The position numbers and the translations under genes were made by a program. Below, piece by piece: positions 1-9,539 of a stretch of 64,000 nucleotides of DNA; position 1 is the stretch's first letter; each line of letters begins with the position of its first letter. The notes beneath the pieces are model-generated. The model did no database searches and was not told where the DNA came from. It was given only the letters and a program-made list of their open reading frames with translations. Source of the DNA: Pseudomonadota bacterium (GTDB lineage Bacteria > Pseudomonadota > Gammaproteobacteria > Burkholderiales > Methylophilaceae); contig JAKOVB010000168.1 of NCBI GenBank assembly GCA_029782295.1, positions 1 through 64,000 on the forward strand, read 5' to 3'.

Positions 1-217
1 CTTCAACGGCTACCGTCCGCAGTTCTACTTCCGTACCACTGACGTGACTGGCGCGGTTGAACTGCCGGCTGGCACCGAGATGGTGATGCCTGGCGACAAC
101 GTTTCCATCACTGTGGCACTGATTGCGCCGATCGCGATGGAAGACGGTCTGCGTTTCGCGATTCGCGAAGGTGGTCGTACCGTTGGTGCTGGCGTCGTCG
201 CTAAGATCATCGAGTAA
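1..217 (+). CDS. tuf: Elongation factor Tu, C-terminal fragment
   Basis: This is the last 71 codons of EF-Tu, cut by the window edge; the frame starts at base 2. EF-Tu is the GTPase that carries aminoacyl-tRNA to the ribosomal A site. What remains is the beta-barrel domain 3, with the conserved stretches [22 protein letters not shown] and [14 protein letters not shown] before the normal C-terminal end. It lies 61 bp upstream of rpsJ, the usual betaproteobacterial order (str operon followed by the S10 operon), so read-through transcription into rpsJ is likely. Confidence 0.97.
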   Translation, partial: FNGYRPQFYFRTTDVTGAVELPAGTEMVMPGDNVSITVALIAPIAMEDGLRFAIREGGRTVGAGVVAKIIE

Positions 218-278
218 TTTTTGTAGTTAAACCAAACGGCAGGGTGCTCCCTGCCGTTTCGCTCTTTAAGGAAATAAA

Positions 279-587
279 ATGGCAGCTCAAAAAATTCGTA
301 TTCGTCTGAAGGCATTTGATTATCGCCTGATCGATCAATCCGCACAGGAAATCGTGGAAACTGCAAAGCGCACTGGCGCTGTCGTTAAGGGCCCGGTTCC
401 GCTGCCGACACGCATCGAACGTTTCGACATTCTTCGTTCCCCGCACGTGAACAAGACTTCCCGTGACCAGTTCGAAATCCGTACCCATCAGCGTCTGATG
501 GACATCGTTGATCCGACGGACAAGACTGTTGATGCACTGATGAAGCTGGATTTGCCGGCTGGTGTTGATGTAGAAATCAAGCTGTAA
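279..587 (+). CDS. rpsJ: 30S ribosomal protein S10
   Basis: S10 is a small-subunit head protein that also acts as NusE, pairing with NusB in transcription antitermination. The 102-residue product is full length. It begins [20 protein letters not shown] and carries the family loop around [12 protein letters not shown]. An AAGGAAAT Shine-Dalgarno precedes the ATG. It is the first gene of the S10 cluster and is separated from rplC by a 108-bp leader that seems to hold a promoter and two hairpins. Confidence 0.98.
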   Translation: MAAQKIRIRLKAFDYRLIDQSAQEIVETAKRTGAVVKGPVPLPTRIERFDILRSPHVNKTSRDQFEIRTHQRLMDIVDPTDKTVDALMKLDLPAGVDVEIKL

Positions 588-597
588 AACTGTAGTG

Positions 598-626
598 TTG
601 CAATAAAGCGAGGCGGGCTATATAAT
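598..626 (+). promoter_or_regulatory. Predicted sigma70 promoter for rplC, -10 inside a hairpin
   Basis: TTGCAA at 598-603 and a perfect TATAAT at 621-626 are separated by 17 bp. The -10 box lies in the loop of an inverted repeat (GGCGGGC at 612-618, GCCCGCC at 627-633) that is followed by TTTT. The repeat could terminate transcripts arriving from tuf-rpsJ while the promoter restarts transcription for rplC. The elements are visible; the function is inferred. Confidence 0.6.
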
Positions 627-647
627 GCCCGCCTTTTAGCCGATACA

Positions 648-669
648 GGCCGGTCAATTGTAACCGGCC
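648..669 (+). promoter_or_regulatory. Leader hairpin upstream of rplC
   Basis: GGCCGGT (648-654) and ACCGGCC (663-669) form a perfect 7-bp stem with an 8-nt loop, 26 bp before the rplC start. In E. coli the S10 operon leader is the target of L4 autoregulation, but there it lies before rpsJ. A related role here is only a suggestion. Confidence 0.4.
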
Positions 670-695
670 GTTGATATTATTATAAGGAAACGATC

Positions 696-1337
696 ATGAG
701 CTTAGGGCTTGTTGGTCGCAAGGTGGGTATGACCCGCGTATTTACCGATGAAGGCGAAAGCATTCCGGTAACTGTGCTGGAAATCACACCCAACCGAGTG
801 ACGCAGATCAAATCACCGGATAGCGATGGCTACTCCGCACTTCAGGTTGCTCACGGCACACGCCGTGCAAGCCGCGTCAACAAGGCAACTGCCGGCCATT
901 ATGCCAAGGCGGGTGTCGTTGCTGGTGCCGGTCTGAAGGAGTTCACCGTTGGCCAGGAATCCCTGTCCAATTACACCGTGGGTTCCGAGATCACCGTGGA
1001 AATCTTCGAGGCAGGTCAAATGGTCGATGTGACCGGTACCTCCATCGGTAAGGGTTTCGCCGGTTCGATCAAGCGCCACAACTTCAGTTCCAACCGTGCT
1101 TCCCATGGTAACTCTCGTTCGCATAATTCCCCGGGTTCCATCGGTATGGCGCAAGATCCGGGTCGTGTTTTCCCGGGTAAGCGCATGGCCGGTCATCTGG
1201 GTGCTGTGAAGACCACTGTTCAGAATCTGACTATCGTTCGTGTCGACCGTGACCGTAACCTCCTGCTGATCAAGGGTGCTGTTCCCGGATCCAAGGGTGG
1301 TGATGTGGTTGTTCGTCCGAGCGTGAAGGGTGCATGA
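696..1337 (+). CDS. rplC: 50S ribosomal protein L3
   Basis: L3 is an early-assembling large-subunit protein that reaches toward the peptidyl transferase centre. The 213-residue product begins [19 protein letters not shown] and contains the central extension with [20 protein letters not shown]. The glutamine there corresponds to the residue methylated by PrmB in E. coli. The start follows a good SD (AAGGAAAC). Its stop overlaps the start of rplD in ATGATG, so the two genes are translationally coupled. Confidence 0.98.
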   Translation: MSLGLVGRKVGMTRVFTDEGESIPVTVLEITPNRVTQIKSPDSDGYSALQVAHGTRRASRVNKATAGHYAKAGVVAGAGLKEFTVGQESLSNYTVGSEITVEIFEAGQMVDVTGTSIGKGFAGSIKRHNFSSNRASHGNSRSHNSPGSIGMAQDPGRVFPGKRMAGHLGAVKTTVQNLTIVRVDRDRNLLLIKGAVPGSKGGDVVVRPSVKGA

Positions 1338-1963
1338 TGGAACTCAAGCTGATTGATAAGAATGGCAAGCCGGCCAAAAGCGGCGTTGAGGTTTCCGATG
1401 CAACTTTCGGTCGTGAGTTCAATGAAGCCCTGATTCATCAGATCGTTACCGCTTACATGGCTAACGCTCGTGTTGCTACCCGTGCTCAAAAGGGTCGTGA
1501 CACCGTGAATCACACGACCCACAAGCCTTGGAATCAAAAGGGTACCGGTCGTGCGCGTTCCGGTATGTCCTCCAGCCCGATCTGGCGTGGAGGTGGTCGT
1601 GCATTCCCGAACAGCCCTGATGAAAACTACAGCCATAAGGTCAACCGCAAGATGTATCGTGCAGGCATGCAATCTATCCTGTCCGAACTGGTGCGTCAGG
1701 ACCGTCTGGCCGTTGTCGACGATTTCAGCGTTGATGCACCGAAGACCAAGCTCTTCAATGAAAAGATCAAGAGCCTGGGTTGCGGTGAGTCCGTGATGGT
1801 CGTGACTGATCGTTTTGATGAAAACCTGTATTTGTCCTCCCGCAACCTGCCGCACGTGCTGGTGGTCGAGGCGCAGCACGCTGACCCGGTCAGTCTGGTG
1901 CACTTCCCCAAGGTGATCGTGACCAAGAGTGCGGTCAAGAGACTTGAGGAGATGCTGGCATGA
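1334..1963 (+). CDS. rplD: 50S ribosomal protein L4
   Basis: L4 binds 23S rRNA and lines the peptide exit tunnel; in enterobacteria it also represses the S10 operon. The protein is about 208 residues and has the tunnel loop with [20 protein letters not shown] and [20 protein letters not shown]. Two adjacent ATGs (1334 and 1337) are possible starts. Family members begin MELKLI, which favours 1337. The gene overlaps rplC upstream and rplW downstream by 4 bp each. Confidence 0.97.
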   Translation: MMELKLIDKNGKPAKSGVEVSDATFGREFNEALIHQIVTAYMANARVATRAQKGRDTVNHTTHKPWNQKGTGRARSGMSSSPIWRGGGRAFPNSPDENYSHKVNRKMYRAGMQSILSELVRQDRLAVVDDFSVDAPKTKLFNEKIKSLGCGESVMVVTDRFDENLYLSSRNLPHVLVVEAQHADPVSLVHFPKVIVTKSAVKRLEEMLA

Positions 1964-2271
1964 GCGCAACCGTTATGAACCAAGAGCGTCTGCTCCAGGT
2001 GATTCTTGCTCCGCAGATCACTGAAAAGGCAACCCATGTTGCTGACAAGCATCAACAGATCGCATTCAAGGTGCGTACCGATGCCACCAAGCCTGAAATC
2101 AAGGCTGCCGTTGAACTCGTGTTCAAGGTTGAGGTGGATGGGGTGACTGTTGCTAACGTCAAGGGCAAAACCAAGCGTGCAGGCCGAATGATGGGTCGCC
2201 GCAAGGATTGGAAAAAGGCTTATGTAAGCCTGAAGCCCGGTCAAGAAATCAACTTTGCAGCGGGCGAATAG
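1960..2271 (+). CDS. rplW: 50S ribosomal protein L23
   Basis: L23 sits at the tunnel exit and is the docking site for trigger factor and SRP. The product is 103 residues. It shows [20 protein letters not shown] near the N-terminus and [20 protein letters not shown] in the basic loop. The start at 1960 overlaps the rplD stop (ATGA). An in-frame ATG at 1975 is an alternative, but coupling favours the first. Confidence 0.97.
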   Translation: MSATVMNQERLLQVILAPQITEKATHVADKHQQIAFKVRTDATKPEIKAAVELVFKVEVDGVTVANVKGKTKRAGRMMGRRKDWKKAYVSLKPGQEINFAAGE

Positions 2272-2280
2272 GAGTAGAAC

Positions 2281-3114
2281 ATGGCACTGATTAAAGTCAA
2301 GCCGACTTCCCCGGGCAGACGCGCTGTCGTCAAGGTCGTCAATCCCGACCTGCACAAAGGCAAGCCTTATGCGCCGCTGCTGGAGAAGAAGAGCAAAAAT
2401 GCTGGCCGTAACAACAACGGCCATATCACGACCCGTCACCAAGGTGGTGGTCACAAGCAGCACTATCGTATCGTCGATTTCCGTCGTAACAAGGACGGTA
2501 TCCCGGCAAAGGTAGAGCGTCTGGAATATGACCCGAACCGCAGCGCGCATCTGGCACTGCTGTGCTATGCAGACGGCGAGCGTCGTTACATCATCGCCCC
2601 GCGTGGCGTGGCTGTTGGTGCAACCCTGTTGAGCGGTTCTGAAGCGCCGATCAAGCCGGGCAATGCGCTCCCGTTGCGCAACATCCCCGTGGGTAGCACG
2701 ATTCACTGTATCGAAATCCTGCCGGGCAAAGGTGCTCAGTTGGCACGTTCCGCTGGTACTTCTGTACAGTTGCTGGCTCGCGAAGGTAGCTATGCTCAGC
2801 TTCGCCTGCGTTCTGGTGAAGTCCGTCGCGTACACGTGGATTGCAAGGCCGTCATCGGCCAGGTTGGTAACGAAGAGCACTCTTTGCGTTCCATCGGTAA
2901 GGCTGGTGCCGTCCGCTGGCGTGGTGTTCGCCCGACCGTCCGCGGTGTGGTGATGAACCCGGTTGACCACCCGCACGGTGGTGGTGAAGGCAAGACTGCT
3001 GCTGGTATGAACCCGGTGAGCCCGTGGGGTACCCCGACTAAGGGTTACCGTACGCGTAACAACAAGCGTACCGACAACATGCGCGTCAGCCGTCGTCCGT
3101 CGAACAAGAGGTAA
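2281..3114 (+). CDS. rplB: 50S ribosomal protein L2
   Basis: L2 is a primary 23S rRNA-binding protein needed for subunit joining and for peptidyl transferase centre assembly. At 277 residues it is full length. It begins [19 protein letters not shown] and ends in a basic tail. The conserved [13 protein letters not shown] segment contains the histidine implicated in peptidyl transfer. A GGAGTAGAAC ribosome-binding region precedes the ATG. It lies between rplW and rpsS with gaps below 10 bp. Confidence 0.98.
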   Translation: MALIKVKPTSPGRRAVVKVVNPDLHKGKPYAPLLEKKSKNAGRNNNGHITTRHQGGGHKQHYRIVDFRRNKDGIPAKVERLEYDPNRSAHLALLCYADGERRYIIAPRGVAVGATLLSGSEAPIKPGNALPLRNIPVGSTIHCIEILPGKGAQLARSAGTSVQLLAREGSYAQLRLRSGEVRRVHVDCKAVIGQVGNEEHSLRSIGKAGAVRWRGVRPTVRGVVMNPVDHPHGGGEGKTAAGMNPVSPWGTPTKGYRTRNNKRTDNMRVSRRPSNKR

Positions 3115-3119
3115 TCAAT

Positions 3120-3395
3120 ATGGCACGTTCAATTAAAAAGGGCCCGTTCATTGACGGTCATCTGATGAAGAAGGTAGAAGCTGCACATGCAGCCAAGGAC
3201 CGCCGTCCGATCAAGACCTGGTCGCGTCGTTCCACCATTCTGCCGGACTTCATCGGTCTGACGATTGCAGTGCATAACGGCAGGCAGCATGTTCCTGTGC
3301 TGGTTTCGGAAAACATGGTTGGCCACAAGCTCGGCGAATTCGCACTGACCCGTACGTTCAAGGGTCATGCCGCCGACAAGAAGGCCAAGAAGTAG
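3120..3395 (+). CDS. rpsS: 30S ribosomal protein S19
   Basis: S19 forms a complex with S13 in the 30S head and contacts the A-site tRNA and the B1a bridge. The 91-residue protein shows the family start [19 protein letters not shown] and the core [18 protein letters not shown], ending in a lysine-rich tail. An AGAGGTAATCAAT ribosome-binding region overlaps the end of rplB. Confidence 0.98.
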   Translation: MARSIKKGPFIDGHLMKKVEAAHAAKDRRPIKTWSRRSTILPDFIGLTIAVHNGRQHVPVLVSENMVGHKLGEFALTRTFKGHAADKKAKK

Positions 3396-3405
3396 GAGCA
3401 TGACG

Positions 3406-3735
3406 ATGCAAGTATCTGCAATGCTGAGAGGTGTGCACCTGTCGCCACAAAAGGCGCGTCTGGTAGCTGACCTGGTTCGTGGTAAGAAGGTTGACAATGC
3501 GCTGAGCATTCTGACGTTCTGCCCGAAAAAGGGTGCCGACATTATCAAGAAGGTCGTCGAGTCTGCGATTGCCAACGCCGAGCACAACGAAGGTGCCGAC
3601 GTTGACGAGCTGAAGGTGACTTCCATCTATGTCGACAAGGGTCTGGTGATGAAGCGCATCCGCGCCCGCGCCAAGGGCCGTGCTGGCCGCATTATCAAAC
3701 CGACCTGTCACATCACTGTGACAGTGGGCAACTAA
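3406..3735 (+). CDS. rplV: 50S ribosomal protein L22
   Basis: L22 lines the peptide exit tunnel through its extended beta-hairpin. I start the gene at 3406 (MQVSAMLRG) and not at upstream in-frame starts. AGGAG at 3394-3398 is 7 nt from this ATG but only 1 nt from the ATG at 3400, and relatives begin at the same point before LRGVHLS. The 109-residue product has [29 protein letters not shown] and a C-terminal [17 protein letters not shown]. Confidence 0.95.
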   Translation: MQVSAMLRGVHLSPQKARLVADLVRGKKVDNALSILTFCPKKGADIIKKVVESAIANAEHNEGADVDELKVTSIYVDKGLVMKRIRARAKGRAGRIIKPTCHITVTVGN

Positions 3736-3744
3736 GGAATCATC

Positions 3745-4455
3745 ATGGGTCAGAAAATTCATCCGTTTGGGTTCCGTTTGAGCGTTCAGAAGAACTGGTC
3801 CTCGCGCTGGTATTCTTCTAGCAAGAATTTTCCTGCGATGCTCAATGGCGACATCAAGGTTCGTTCTTTCCTGAAGCAAAAGCTGTCGCATGCTGCAGTG
3901 AGCAAGATCGTGATCGAGCGTCCGGCAAAGAATGCAAAGATTACGATTTACAGTGCTCGTCCTGGTATCGTGATCGGCAAGAAGGGTGAGGATATCGAAT
4001 CCTTGCGTTCCAGCCTGCAGGGCATGATGGGTGTTCCGGTTCATCTGAACATCGAAGAAGTCCGCAAGCCTGAACTGGACGCAACGCTGATTGCCGAGAG
4101 CATTGCTCAGCAACTCGAAAAGCGCGTGATGTTCCGTCGTGCCATGAAGCGTGCCATGCAAAATGCCATGCGTCTGGGTGCGCAGGGCATCAAGATCATG
4201 AGCTCTGGTCGTCTGAATGGCATTGAAATTGCACGTACCGAATGGTATCGCGAAGGTCGCGTGCCACTCCATACGCTGCGTGCCGACATCGATTACGGTG
4301 TGGCAGAAGCCAAGACCACCTACGGCATCATCGGTATCAAGGTGTGGGTATTCAAGGGTGAGGTGATCGGTGGTAAGGCTGAGCAGCCTGCTGTCGCAGC
4401 CGAGCCGGAAAAGAGAGTAAGAAAGTCGGGGGCGAAAAATGCTGCAGCCAGCTAG
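3745..4455 (+). CDS. rpsC: 30S ribosomal protein S3
   Basis: S3 lies at the mRNA entry channel, where with S4 and S5 it supports ribosomal helicase activity. At 236 residues it has the N-terminal [13 protein letters not shown], a KH domain with the GKKG loop in [18 protein letters not shown], and the C-terminal domain with [17 protein letters not shown]. The tail is rich in Ala and Lys. Its last 17 bases overlap the start of rplP. Confidence 0.98.
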   Translation: MGQKIHPFGFRLSVQKNWSSRWYSSSKNFPAMLNGDIKVRSFLKQKLSHAAVSKIVIERPAKNAKITIYSARPGIVIGKKGEDIESLRSSLQGMMGVPVHLNIEEVRKPELDATLIAESIAQQLEKRVMFRRAMKRAMQNAMRLGAQGIKIMSSGRLNGIEIARTEWYREGRVPLHTLRADIDYGVAEAKTTYGIIGIKVWVFKGEVIGGKAEQPAVAAEPEKRVRKSGAKNAAAS

Positions 4456-4855
4456 ACAGAAATTCCGCAAACAGCAGAAGGGCCGTAACAAGGGCATCGC
4501 AACGACCGGTAACAAGGTCAGTTTCGGTGAGTTTGGCCTGAAGGCAATTGGCCGTGGTCGCTTGACCGCCCGCCAGATCGAAGCTGCACGTCGTGTGATG
4601 ACACGTCACATCAAGCGTGGTGGCCGCGTCTGGATCCGTATTTTCCCGGACAAGCCGATTTCCAAGAAACCTGCTGAAGTCCGTATGGGTAATGGTAAGG
4701 GTAGCCCCGAATATTTCGTGGCCGAAATCCAGCCAGGCAAGATGCTGTACGAAATGGACGGCGTCAGTGAGCAATTGGCGCGTGAAGCGTTCCGTCTGGC
4801 AGCTGCCAAGCTGCCGATCGAAACGACCTTCGCCGTTCGCCATCTGGGGAGCTAA
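4439..4855 (+). CDS. rplP: 50S ribosomal protein L16
   Basis: L16 is a late-assembly protein that helps organise the A-site tRNA pocket. The 138-residue protein starts [18 protein letters not shown] and includes [20 protein letters not shown] and [20 protein letters not shown]. It overlaps rpsC by 17 bp, so its ribosome-binding site lies inside the S3 coding sequence. Confidence 0.98.
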   Translation: MLQPARQKFRKQQKGRNKGIATTGNKVSFGEFGLKAIGRGRLTARQIEAARRVMTRHIKRGGRVWIRIFPDKPISKKPAEVRMGNGKGSPEYFVAEIQPGKMLYEMDGVSEQLAREAFRLAAAKLPIETTFAVRHLGS

Positions 4856-4857
4856 AA

Positions 4858-5052
4858 ATGAAGGCTGTTGAACTGAGAGCAAAGTCGGTAGACGAGCTGA
4901 ATAATGAGCTGATTGAGTTGCGTCGTGCGCAGTTTTCCCTGCGCATGCAGTTGGCGACCCAGCAGTTGAGCAAAGTGGATCAGCTGGGCAAGGTCCGTCG
5001 TGACATTGCCCGCGTCCGCACCGTGCTGGCTGAAAAAGCCAGACAGGCTTAA
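4858..5052 (+). CDS. rpmC: 50S ribosomal protein L29
   Basis: L29 is a small helical-hairpin protein next to L23 at the tunnel exit. The 64-residue product has the family pattern [20 protein letters not shown] then [11 protein letters not shown] and ends in a charged helix. It starts 2 nt after the rplP stop and is probably translated by coupling. Confidence 0.97.
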   Translation: MKAVELRAKSVDELNNELIELRRAQFSLRMQLATQQLSKVDQLGKVRRDIARVRTVLAEKARQA

Positions 5053-5064
5053 TAGGAGTTGATG

Positions 5065-5343
5065 ATGGGTACCGAAGCAAATCAAACTGAAAAGGTTGTA
5101 CGTAGCCTGACCGGTCGTGTGGTTAGTGACAAGATGGACAAGACTGTCACTGTCCTGATCGAGCGCAAGGTGAAGCATCCTTTGATCGGCAAAGTGATTC
5201 GCCGTTCCAAGAAGTTCCATGCTCATGACGAGAACAACGAGTGCCGTGAAGGCGACCTGGTTGTGATTGTCGAGAGCCGTCCGCTCTCCAAGACCAAGAC
5301 CTGGTCCGTGAGCAAGATTGTGGAAAAGGCAACTCCCGTATAA
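5065..5343 (+). CDS. rpsQ: 30S ribosomal protein S17
   Basis: S17 is a primary 16S rRNA-binding protein with an OB fold. Three in-frame starts lie together (TTG 5059, ATG 5062, ATG 5065). AGGAG at 5054-5058 is best spaced for 5065, which gives 92 residues. Core motifs are [39 protein letters not shown] and [17 protein letters not shown]. It is the last gene of the S10 part; a 147-bp leader separates it from rplN. Confidence 0.96.
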   Translation: MGTEANQTEKVVRSLTGRVVSDKMDKTVTVLIERKVKHPLIGKVIRRSKKFHAHDENNECREGDLVVIVESRPLSKTKTWSVSKIVEKATPV

Positions 5344-5349
5344 TTCTGC

Positions 5350-5378
5350 TTGCTTGTTGGTCTGAAGCAATATAGAAT
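5350..5378 (+). promoter_or_regulatory. Predicted promoter for the spc cluster (rplN onward)
   Basis: TTGCTT at 5350-5355 and TAGAAT at 5373-5378 are separated by 17 bp, within the 147-bp gap between rpsQ and rplN. The -10 matches consensus at five of six positions. Assignment is by sequence resemblance and position only. Confidence 0.45.
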
Positions 5379-5432
5379 TCTGCGTTTTTCGGCGACCTTA
5401 AAGCTGTCGCCCCAATACTGACCGTTGGCTAG

Positions 5433-5456
5433 CCGGCCGTTAATCTTAGCGGCCGG
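5433..5456 (+). promoter_or_regulatory. Leader hairpin upstream of rplN
   Basis: CCGGCCG (5433-5439) and CGGCCGG (5450-5456) pair perfectly around a 10-nt loop, 34 bp before rplN. The left arm and following bases (CCGGCCGTT) also occur in the rplC leader hairpin at 662-672. A shared regulatory protein site is possible but untested. Confidence 0.4.
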
Positions 5457-5490
5457 TGTTGGTTTTACGGATTAAGTTGGAGATTATTTC

Positions 5491-5859
5491 ATGATTCAAA
5501 TGCAATCCCGGCTTGAAGTCGCGGACAACACCGGTGCACGTTCCGTTATGTGCATCAAGGTGATTGGCGGCTCCAAGCGTCGTTATGCCGGCATCGGCGA
5601 CATCATCAAGGTCAGCATCAAGGATGCTGCTCCGCGTGGTCGCGTCAAGAAGGGCGAAGTCTACAGCGCAGTCGTGGTCCGTACCACGAAGGGTGTGCGC
5701 CGTCCCGACGGCTCCCTGGTCAAGTTCGATGGCAACGCCGCCGTGCTGCTCAATAACAAGCTGGAGCCGATCGGCACCCGTATTTTCGGGCCTGTGACGC
5801 GCGAACTTCGTGGCGAGCGCTTCATGAAGATCGTTTCGCTGGCGCCCGAAGTGCTGTAA
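5491..5859 (+). CDS. rplN: 50S ribosomal protein L14
   Basis: L14 binds 23S rRNA at the subunit interface and is the site where the silencing factor RsfS binds. At 122 residues it is full length, beginning [20 protein letters not shown] with the core [20 protein letters not shown] and the end [18 protein letters not shown] ribosome-binding site precedes the ATG. It is the first gene of the spc cluster. Confidence 0.98.
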   Translation: MIQMQSRLEVADNTGARSVMCIKVIGGSKRRYAGIGDIIKVSIKDAAPRGRVKKGEVYSAVVVRTTKGVRRPDGSLVKFDGNAAVLLNNKLEPIGTRIFGPVTRELRGERFMKIVSLAPEVL

Positions 5860-5869
5860 GGAGATGGGG

Positions 5870-6187
5870 ATGAACAAGATCCGCAAGGGCGACGAAGTCG
5901 TCGTGATGACTGGCAAGGACAAGGGCAAGCGTGGCACTGTGCTGCGCGTGCTGGATACTGACCAGGTTGTGGTTGAAGGTATCGGCATGGTCAAGAAGCA
6001 TGCCAAGCCCAACCCGATGAGAGGTGTGACTGGCGGCATTATTGAGAAAGAAATGCCGATCCACGTTTCCAATGTTGCGCTGTTCAATAGCGCTACGCAA
6101 AAGGGTGACCGCGTCGGTTTCAAGCTGCTTGAAGACGGCCGTAAGGTGCGCGTGTTCAAGTCCAACGGCGAAGTCGTTGACGCATAA
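5870..6187 (+). CDS. rplX: 50S ribosomal protein L24
   Basis: L24 is one of two assembly-initiator proteins for the large subunit. The start at 5870 ([12 protein letters not shown]) is preferred over an in-frame ATG at 5864, because AAGGAG (5858-5863) abuts 5864 but is 6 nt from 5870. The 105-residue protein carries the KOW motif in [20 protein letters not shown] and the conserved [19 protein letters not shown]. Confidence 0.96.
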   Translation: MNKIRKGDEVVVMTGKDKGKRGTVLRVLDTDQVVVEGIGMVKKHAKPNPMRGVTGGIIEKEMPIHVSNVALFNSATQKGDRVGFKLLEDGRKVRVFKSNGEVVDA

Positions 6188-6196
6188 GGGTGAATC

Positions 6197-6736
6197 ATGG
6201 CTCGTTTGAAACAATTCTATAAAGATACGGTGGTCAAGCAGTTGGTTGACCAGTTCGGTTACAAGTCCGTCATGGAAGTGCCTCGCATCGAGAAGATCAC
6301 CCTGAATATGGGTGTGGGTGAAGCTGTGGCCGACAAGAAGGTCATGGAATTCGCTGTGGGCGACATGGAGAAGATCGCAGGCCAGAAGCCTGTCGTGACT
6401 CTGTCCCGCAAGTCGATCGCCGGCTTCAAGATCCGCGACAATTATCCGGTTGGCTGCAAGGTGACGCTGCGCAAGGATCGCATGTATGAATTCCTTGATC
6501 GCCTCATTACCATTGCAATCCCGCGTATTCGTGACTTCCGTGGTATTTCCGGCAAGTCATTCGACGGCCGTGGCAATTACAACATGGGCGTGCGCGAGCA
6601 GATCATTTTCCCCGAAATCGAATATGACAAGGTGGATGCGCTGCGCGGTATGAATATCACGATTACAACCACTGCGAAGACTGACGAAGAAGCGCGTGCG
6701 CTCCTCTCCGCTTTCAGTTTTCCGTTCAGAAACTGA
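6197..6736 (+). CDS. rplE: 50S ribosomal protein L5
   Basis: L5 binds 5S rRNA in the central protuberance together with L18. The 179-residue product begins [20 protein letters not shown] and has [39 protein letters not shown] and [20 protein letters not shown]. Spacing to rplX is 9 bp and to rpsN 7 bp. Confidence 0.98.
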   Translation: MARLKQFYKDTVVKQLVDQFGYKSVMEVPRIEKITLNMGVGEAVADKKVMEFAVGDMEKIAGQKPVVTLSRKSIAGFKIRDNYPVGCKVTLRKDRMYEFLDRLITIAIPRIRDFRGISGKSFDGRGNYNMGVREQIIFPEIEYDKVDALRGMNITITTTAKTDEEARALLSAFSFPFRN

Positions 6737-6743
6737 GGGTGCC

Positions 6744-7049
6744 ATGGCTAAGGTATGTATGATCGAGCGCGAGCAAAAGCGTCGCGACACTGTTAAGAAG
6801 TATGCGGCCAAGCGTGACGAGCTGCGTTCCATCATTCGTGATGTGAAGGCGAGTCCGGAAGATCGTCGCGCTGCTCAGGAAAAGCTGCAAAGCCTTCCGC
6901 GCAATGCGAGTCCGAGCCGTCAGCGCAATCGTTGTGCGCTGACTGGTCGTCCGCGTGGTGTGTTCAGAAAGTTTGGTTTGGCTCGTAGCAAGCTGCGCGA
7001 GCTGATGATGCGCGGCGAAGTGCCTGGCGTCACCAAGGCCAGCTGGTAA
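6744..7049 (+). CDS. rpsN: 30S ribosomal protein S14 (zinc-independent form)
   Basis: S14 is a 30S head protein near S3 and S10. The 101-residue length and the absence of paired CxxC motifs place it in the long, zinc-independent class. The conserved C-terminal part is [20 protein letters not shown] then [20 protein letters not shown]. The ATG at 6744 ([10 protein letters not shown]) was chosen over upstream in-frame codons that overlap rplE. Confidence 0.97.
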   Translation: MAKVCMIEREQKRRDTVKKYAAKRDELRSIIRDVKASPEDRRAAQEKLQSLPRNASPSRQRNRCALTGRPRGVFRKFGLARSKLRELMMRGEVPGVTKASW

Positions 7050-7062
7050 GGGAGAGTTAGCG

Positions 7063-7458
7063 ATGAGTATGAGTGATCCGATTGCCGATATGCTGACCCG
7101 TATTCGCAACGCACAAAGCACCAACAAGGTTAGCGTTTCCATGCCTGCCTCGAAGTTGAAGGGTGCAATTGCCAGCGTGCTGAAGGACGAAGGTTATATC
7201 GACGATTTCGTGGTGCATGCCAATGATGGCAAGCCTGTTCTGGATATCAGCCTGAAGTATTACGCAGGCCGTCCGGTAATCGAGAAAATTGAACGCGTGA
7301 GCCGTCCTGGCCTGCGCATTTACCGTGCGAATGACAACATTCCGCAGGTAATGAATGGTTTGGGTGTGGCGATTGTTTCTACATCCAAGGGTGTGATGAC
7401 TGATCGTAAAGCGCGTGCTGCCGGTATCGGCGGTGAAGTGCTCTGCGTCGTGGCTTAA
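7063..7458 (+). CDS. rpsH: 30S ribosomal protein S8
   Basis: S8 is a primary 16S rRNA binder and in E. coli is the translational repressor of the spc operon. The 131-residue protein starts [17 protein letters not shown] and ends with [20 protein letters not shown] before the usual VLCVVA. The first of two ATGs (7063, 7069) fits the AAGGGAGAG ribosome-binding site. Confidence 0.98.
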   Translation: MSMSDPIADMLTRIRNAQSTNKVSVSMPASKLKGAIASVLKDEGYIDDFVVHANDGKPVLDISLKYYAGRPVIEKIERVSRPGLRIYRANDNIPQVMNGLGVAIVSTSKGVMTDRKARAAGIGGEVLCVVA

Positions 7459-7471
7459 GGGGAGGGTGAAC

Positions 7472-8005
7472 ATGTCTCGTGTTGCTAAGAACCCGGTAGT
7501 GATCCCAGCCAAGGTTGAAGTTTCTCTGACTGCTGATGCGGTTTCCGTGAGTGGGCCGCTGGGCAAGCTGAGTCATCCGCTGACCGAGGCGGTCAAGCTG
7601 ACTCAGGAAAACGGTGCGATTACTGTAGCCGCTGCCAATGATAGCCAGCATTCACGTGCCATGTCCGGCACGATGCGTGCTCTGGTTGCCAACATGGTCC
7701 AAGGTGTGTCGCAAGGTTTCTCCAAGAAGCTGACCCTGATTGGCGTGGGATATAAGGCTCAGGCTCAGGGTGCTGCATTGAACCTGGATCTGGGTTATTC
7801 CCACCCGATTTCTCACAAGATGCCGGCTGGCATTACTGTTGAAACTCCTTCCCAAACGGAAATTATCGTCAAGGGTATGGACAAGCAGGTTGTCGGCCAG
7901 GTTGCCGCTCAGATTCGCGCATATCGTAAGCCGGAGCCCTATAAGGGCAAGGGTGTGCGTTATGCCGATGAAGTGGTGATTATCAAAGAAACCAAGAAGA
8001 AGTAA
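7472..8005 (+). CDS. rplF: 50S ribosomal protein L6
   Basis: L6 lies near the GTPase-associated centre. I start it at 7472 ([17 protein letters not shown]), with GGGGAGGG a few bases upstream. It has 177 residues, with [36 protein letters not shown] and the C-terminal signature [19 protein letters not shown]. It lies in the standard spc order between rpsH and rplR. Confidence 0.97.
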   Translation: MSRVAKNPVVIPAKVEVSLTADAVSVSGPLGKLSHPLTEAVKLTQENGAITVAAANDSQHSRAMSGTMRALVANMVQGVSQGFSKKLTLIGVGYKAQAQGAALNLDLGYSHPISHKMPAGITVETPSQTEIIVKGMDKQVVGQVAAQIRAYRKPEPYKGKGVRYADEVVIIKETKKK

Positions 8006-8014
8006 GGTTTAGCC

Positions 8015-8368
8015 ATGACTAATTTAGATGCACGTCAGCGTCGCGCACGTAAAACCCGTGCCAAGATCGCCGAGCTGAAGGTGACGCGTTTGAGCGTTCA
8101 TCGGACTAACAGCCATATTTATGCACAGATCATCGCTGAAACTGGCGATAAGGTGTTGGCCAGCGCTTCCACAGCGGAAGCCGAAGTCCGTAAGTCGATC
8201 AAGAATGGTGGCAATGCTGAAGCAGCCACTCTGATTGGCAAGCGCATTGCTGAAAAGGCAAAGGCTGCCGGGATTACCAAGGTCGCATTCGACCGCTCCG
8301 GCTACAAGTACCATGGTCGTATCAAGGCGCTGGCTGATGCCGCCCGTGAAAACGGCTTGTCCTTCTAA
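8015..8368 (+). CDS. rplR: 50S ribosomal protein L18
   Basis: L18 binds 5S rRNA and brings it into the central protuberance. The 117-residue product has the basic N-terminus [20 protein letters not shown], the [13 protein letters not shown] strand and the C-terminal [19 protein letters not shown]. It begins 9 bp after rplF. Confidence 0.98.
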   Translation: MTNLDARQRRARKTRAKIAELKVTRLSVHRTNSHIYAQIIAETGDKVLASASTAEAEVRKSIKNGGNAEAATLIGKRIAEKAKAAGITKVAFDRSGYKYHGRIKALADAARENGLSF

Positions 8369-8383
8369 TAGACGGGGTTGATG

Positions 8384-8896
8384 ATGGCTAGAGAGAAAGA
8401 AGTTGATCAGCAGCAGACCGACGGTCTGCGCGAGAAGATGATCGGTGTCAACCGCGTCAGCAAGACGGTCAAGGGCGGTCGTATCATGAGCTTTGCTGCG
8501 CTGACTGTTGTCGGCGATGGCGATGGTGCTGTCGGTATGGGCAAGGGCAAGGCGCGTGAAGTGCCGGCCGCTGTTCAGAAGGCGATGGATGAAGCCCGTC
8601 GCAACATGACCAAGGTGAGCCTGAATAACGGTACTCTGCATCACGCGGTAGTCGGTGTTCACGGTGCGGCCAAGGTGTTCATGCAACCGGCATCCGAAGG
8701 TACCGGAATTATTGCTGGCGGTGCGATGCGTGCGGTATTCGAAGTAATGGGCGTGACCAACGTGCTGGCAAAGTGCATTGGCTCCACCAATCCTTACAAT
8801 GTCGTCCGCGCGACACTGAACGGTCTGCAATCCATGAACTCACCAGCAGAAGTCGCTGCCAAGCGCGGCAAGTCTGTTGAAGATATCAGGGGCTAA
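8384..8896 (+). CDS. rpsE: 30S ribosomal protein S5
   Basis: S5 supports decoding accuracy and ribosomal mRNA unwinding. In-frame starts at TTG 8378, ATG 8381 and ATG 8384 are possible; GGGG at 8374-8377 is best spaced for 8384 (MAREKEVDQ), giving 170 residues. The double-stranded RNA-binding region is [20 protein letters not shown] followed by [20 protein letters not shown], and the C-terminal half has [20 protein letters not shown]. Confidence 0.96.
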   Translation: MAREKEVDQQQTDGLREKMIGVNRVSKTVKGGRIMSFAALTVVGDGDGAVGMGKGKAREVPAAVQKAMDEARRNMTKVSLNNGTLHHAVVGVHGAAKVFMQPASEGTGIIAGGAMRAVFEVMGVTNVLAKCIGSTNPYNVVRATLNGLQSMNSPAEVAAKRGKSVEDIRG

Positions 8897-8898
8897 TC

Positions 8899-9099
8899 AT
8901 GGCAAAGGCAAAGAAAGCAGCAGCGACCACCGTCAAGGTGACGCTGGTCAAGAGCGTAATTGGTCGTATTGAATCCCACCGTGCCTGCGTGCGTGGTCTG
9001 GGTCTGCGTCATCTGAATGATTCCGTCGAAGTGCTGGATACCCCGGCAAATCGCGGCATGATCAACAAGGTGGGCTATCTTTTGAAGGTAGAAGGCTAA
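8899..9099 (+). CDS. rpmD: 50S ribosomal protein L30
   Basis: L30 is a small, non-universal large-subunit protein. The 66-residue product shows [20 protein letters not shown] then [20 protein letters not shown], with a short Lys/Ala-rich N-terminal extension. It starts 2 nt after rpsE and its stop is adjacent to the rplO start. Confidence 0.97.
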   Translation: MAKAKKAAATTVKVTLVKSVIGRIESHRACVRGLGLRHLNDSVEVLDTPANRGMINKVGYLLKVEG

Positions 9100-9534
9100 A
9101 TGAAACTGAATACTATCAAGCCGGCTGAGGGCGCAAAGCACGCCAAGCGCCGTGTAGGTCGTGGTATCGGCTCCGGTCTGGGTAAGACTGCTGGTCGTGG
9201 TCACAAGGGTCAAAAGTCCCGTACCGGTGGTTTCCACAAGGTCGGTTTTGAAGGCGGTCAAATGCCTATCCAGCGTCGTCTGCCGAAGCGTGGTTTTACC
9301 TCGCTGACCAAGGAAGATACTGCGCATGTTCGCACTTCTGAATTGGTTGCGGTCGCGGCTGACACCATTGACCTGCTGACACTGAAGCAAGCCAATGTTG
9401 TTCCGGCCAATGCGCGCTCCGTAAAGGTATACCTGTCTGGCGATGTAACACGTGCCATTAACGTGCAGGGTCTGATGCTGAGCAAGGGTGCCCGTGCAGC
9501 GATCGAAGCTGCCGGCGGTAAGATCGCTGAGTAA
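9100..9534 (+). CDS. rplO: 50S ribosomal protein L15
   Basis: L15 is a late-assembling core protein of the large subunit. The 144-residue protein has the glycine-rich N-terminal signature [20 protein letters not shown] and [20 protein letters not shown]. Its ATG directly follows the rpmD stop. secY begins 5 bp downstream. Confidence 0.98.
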   Translation: MKLNTIKPAEGAKHAKRRVGRGIGSGLGKTAGRGHKGQKSRTGGFHKVGFEGGQMPIQRRLPKRGFTSLTKEDTAHVRTSELVAVAADTIDLLTLKQANVVPANARSVKVYLSGDVTRAINVQGLMLSKGARAAIEAAGGKIAE

Positions 9535-9539
9535 TTACT

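Noticed and set aside
1220-2976. Long minus-strand open frames (249 and 426 codons) opposite rplC, rplD, rplW and rplB
   Set aside because: They lie antisense to ribosomal genes, their translations are rich in His, Thr and Arg without domains, and the plus strand is fully explained.
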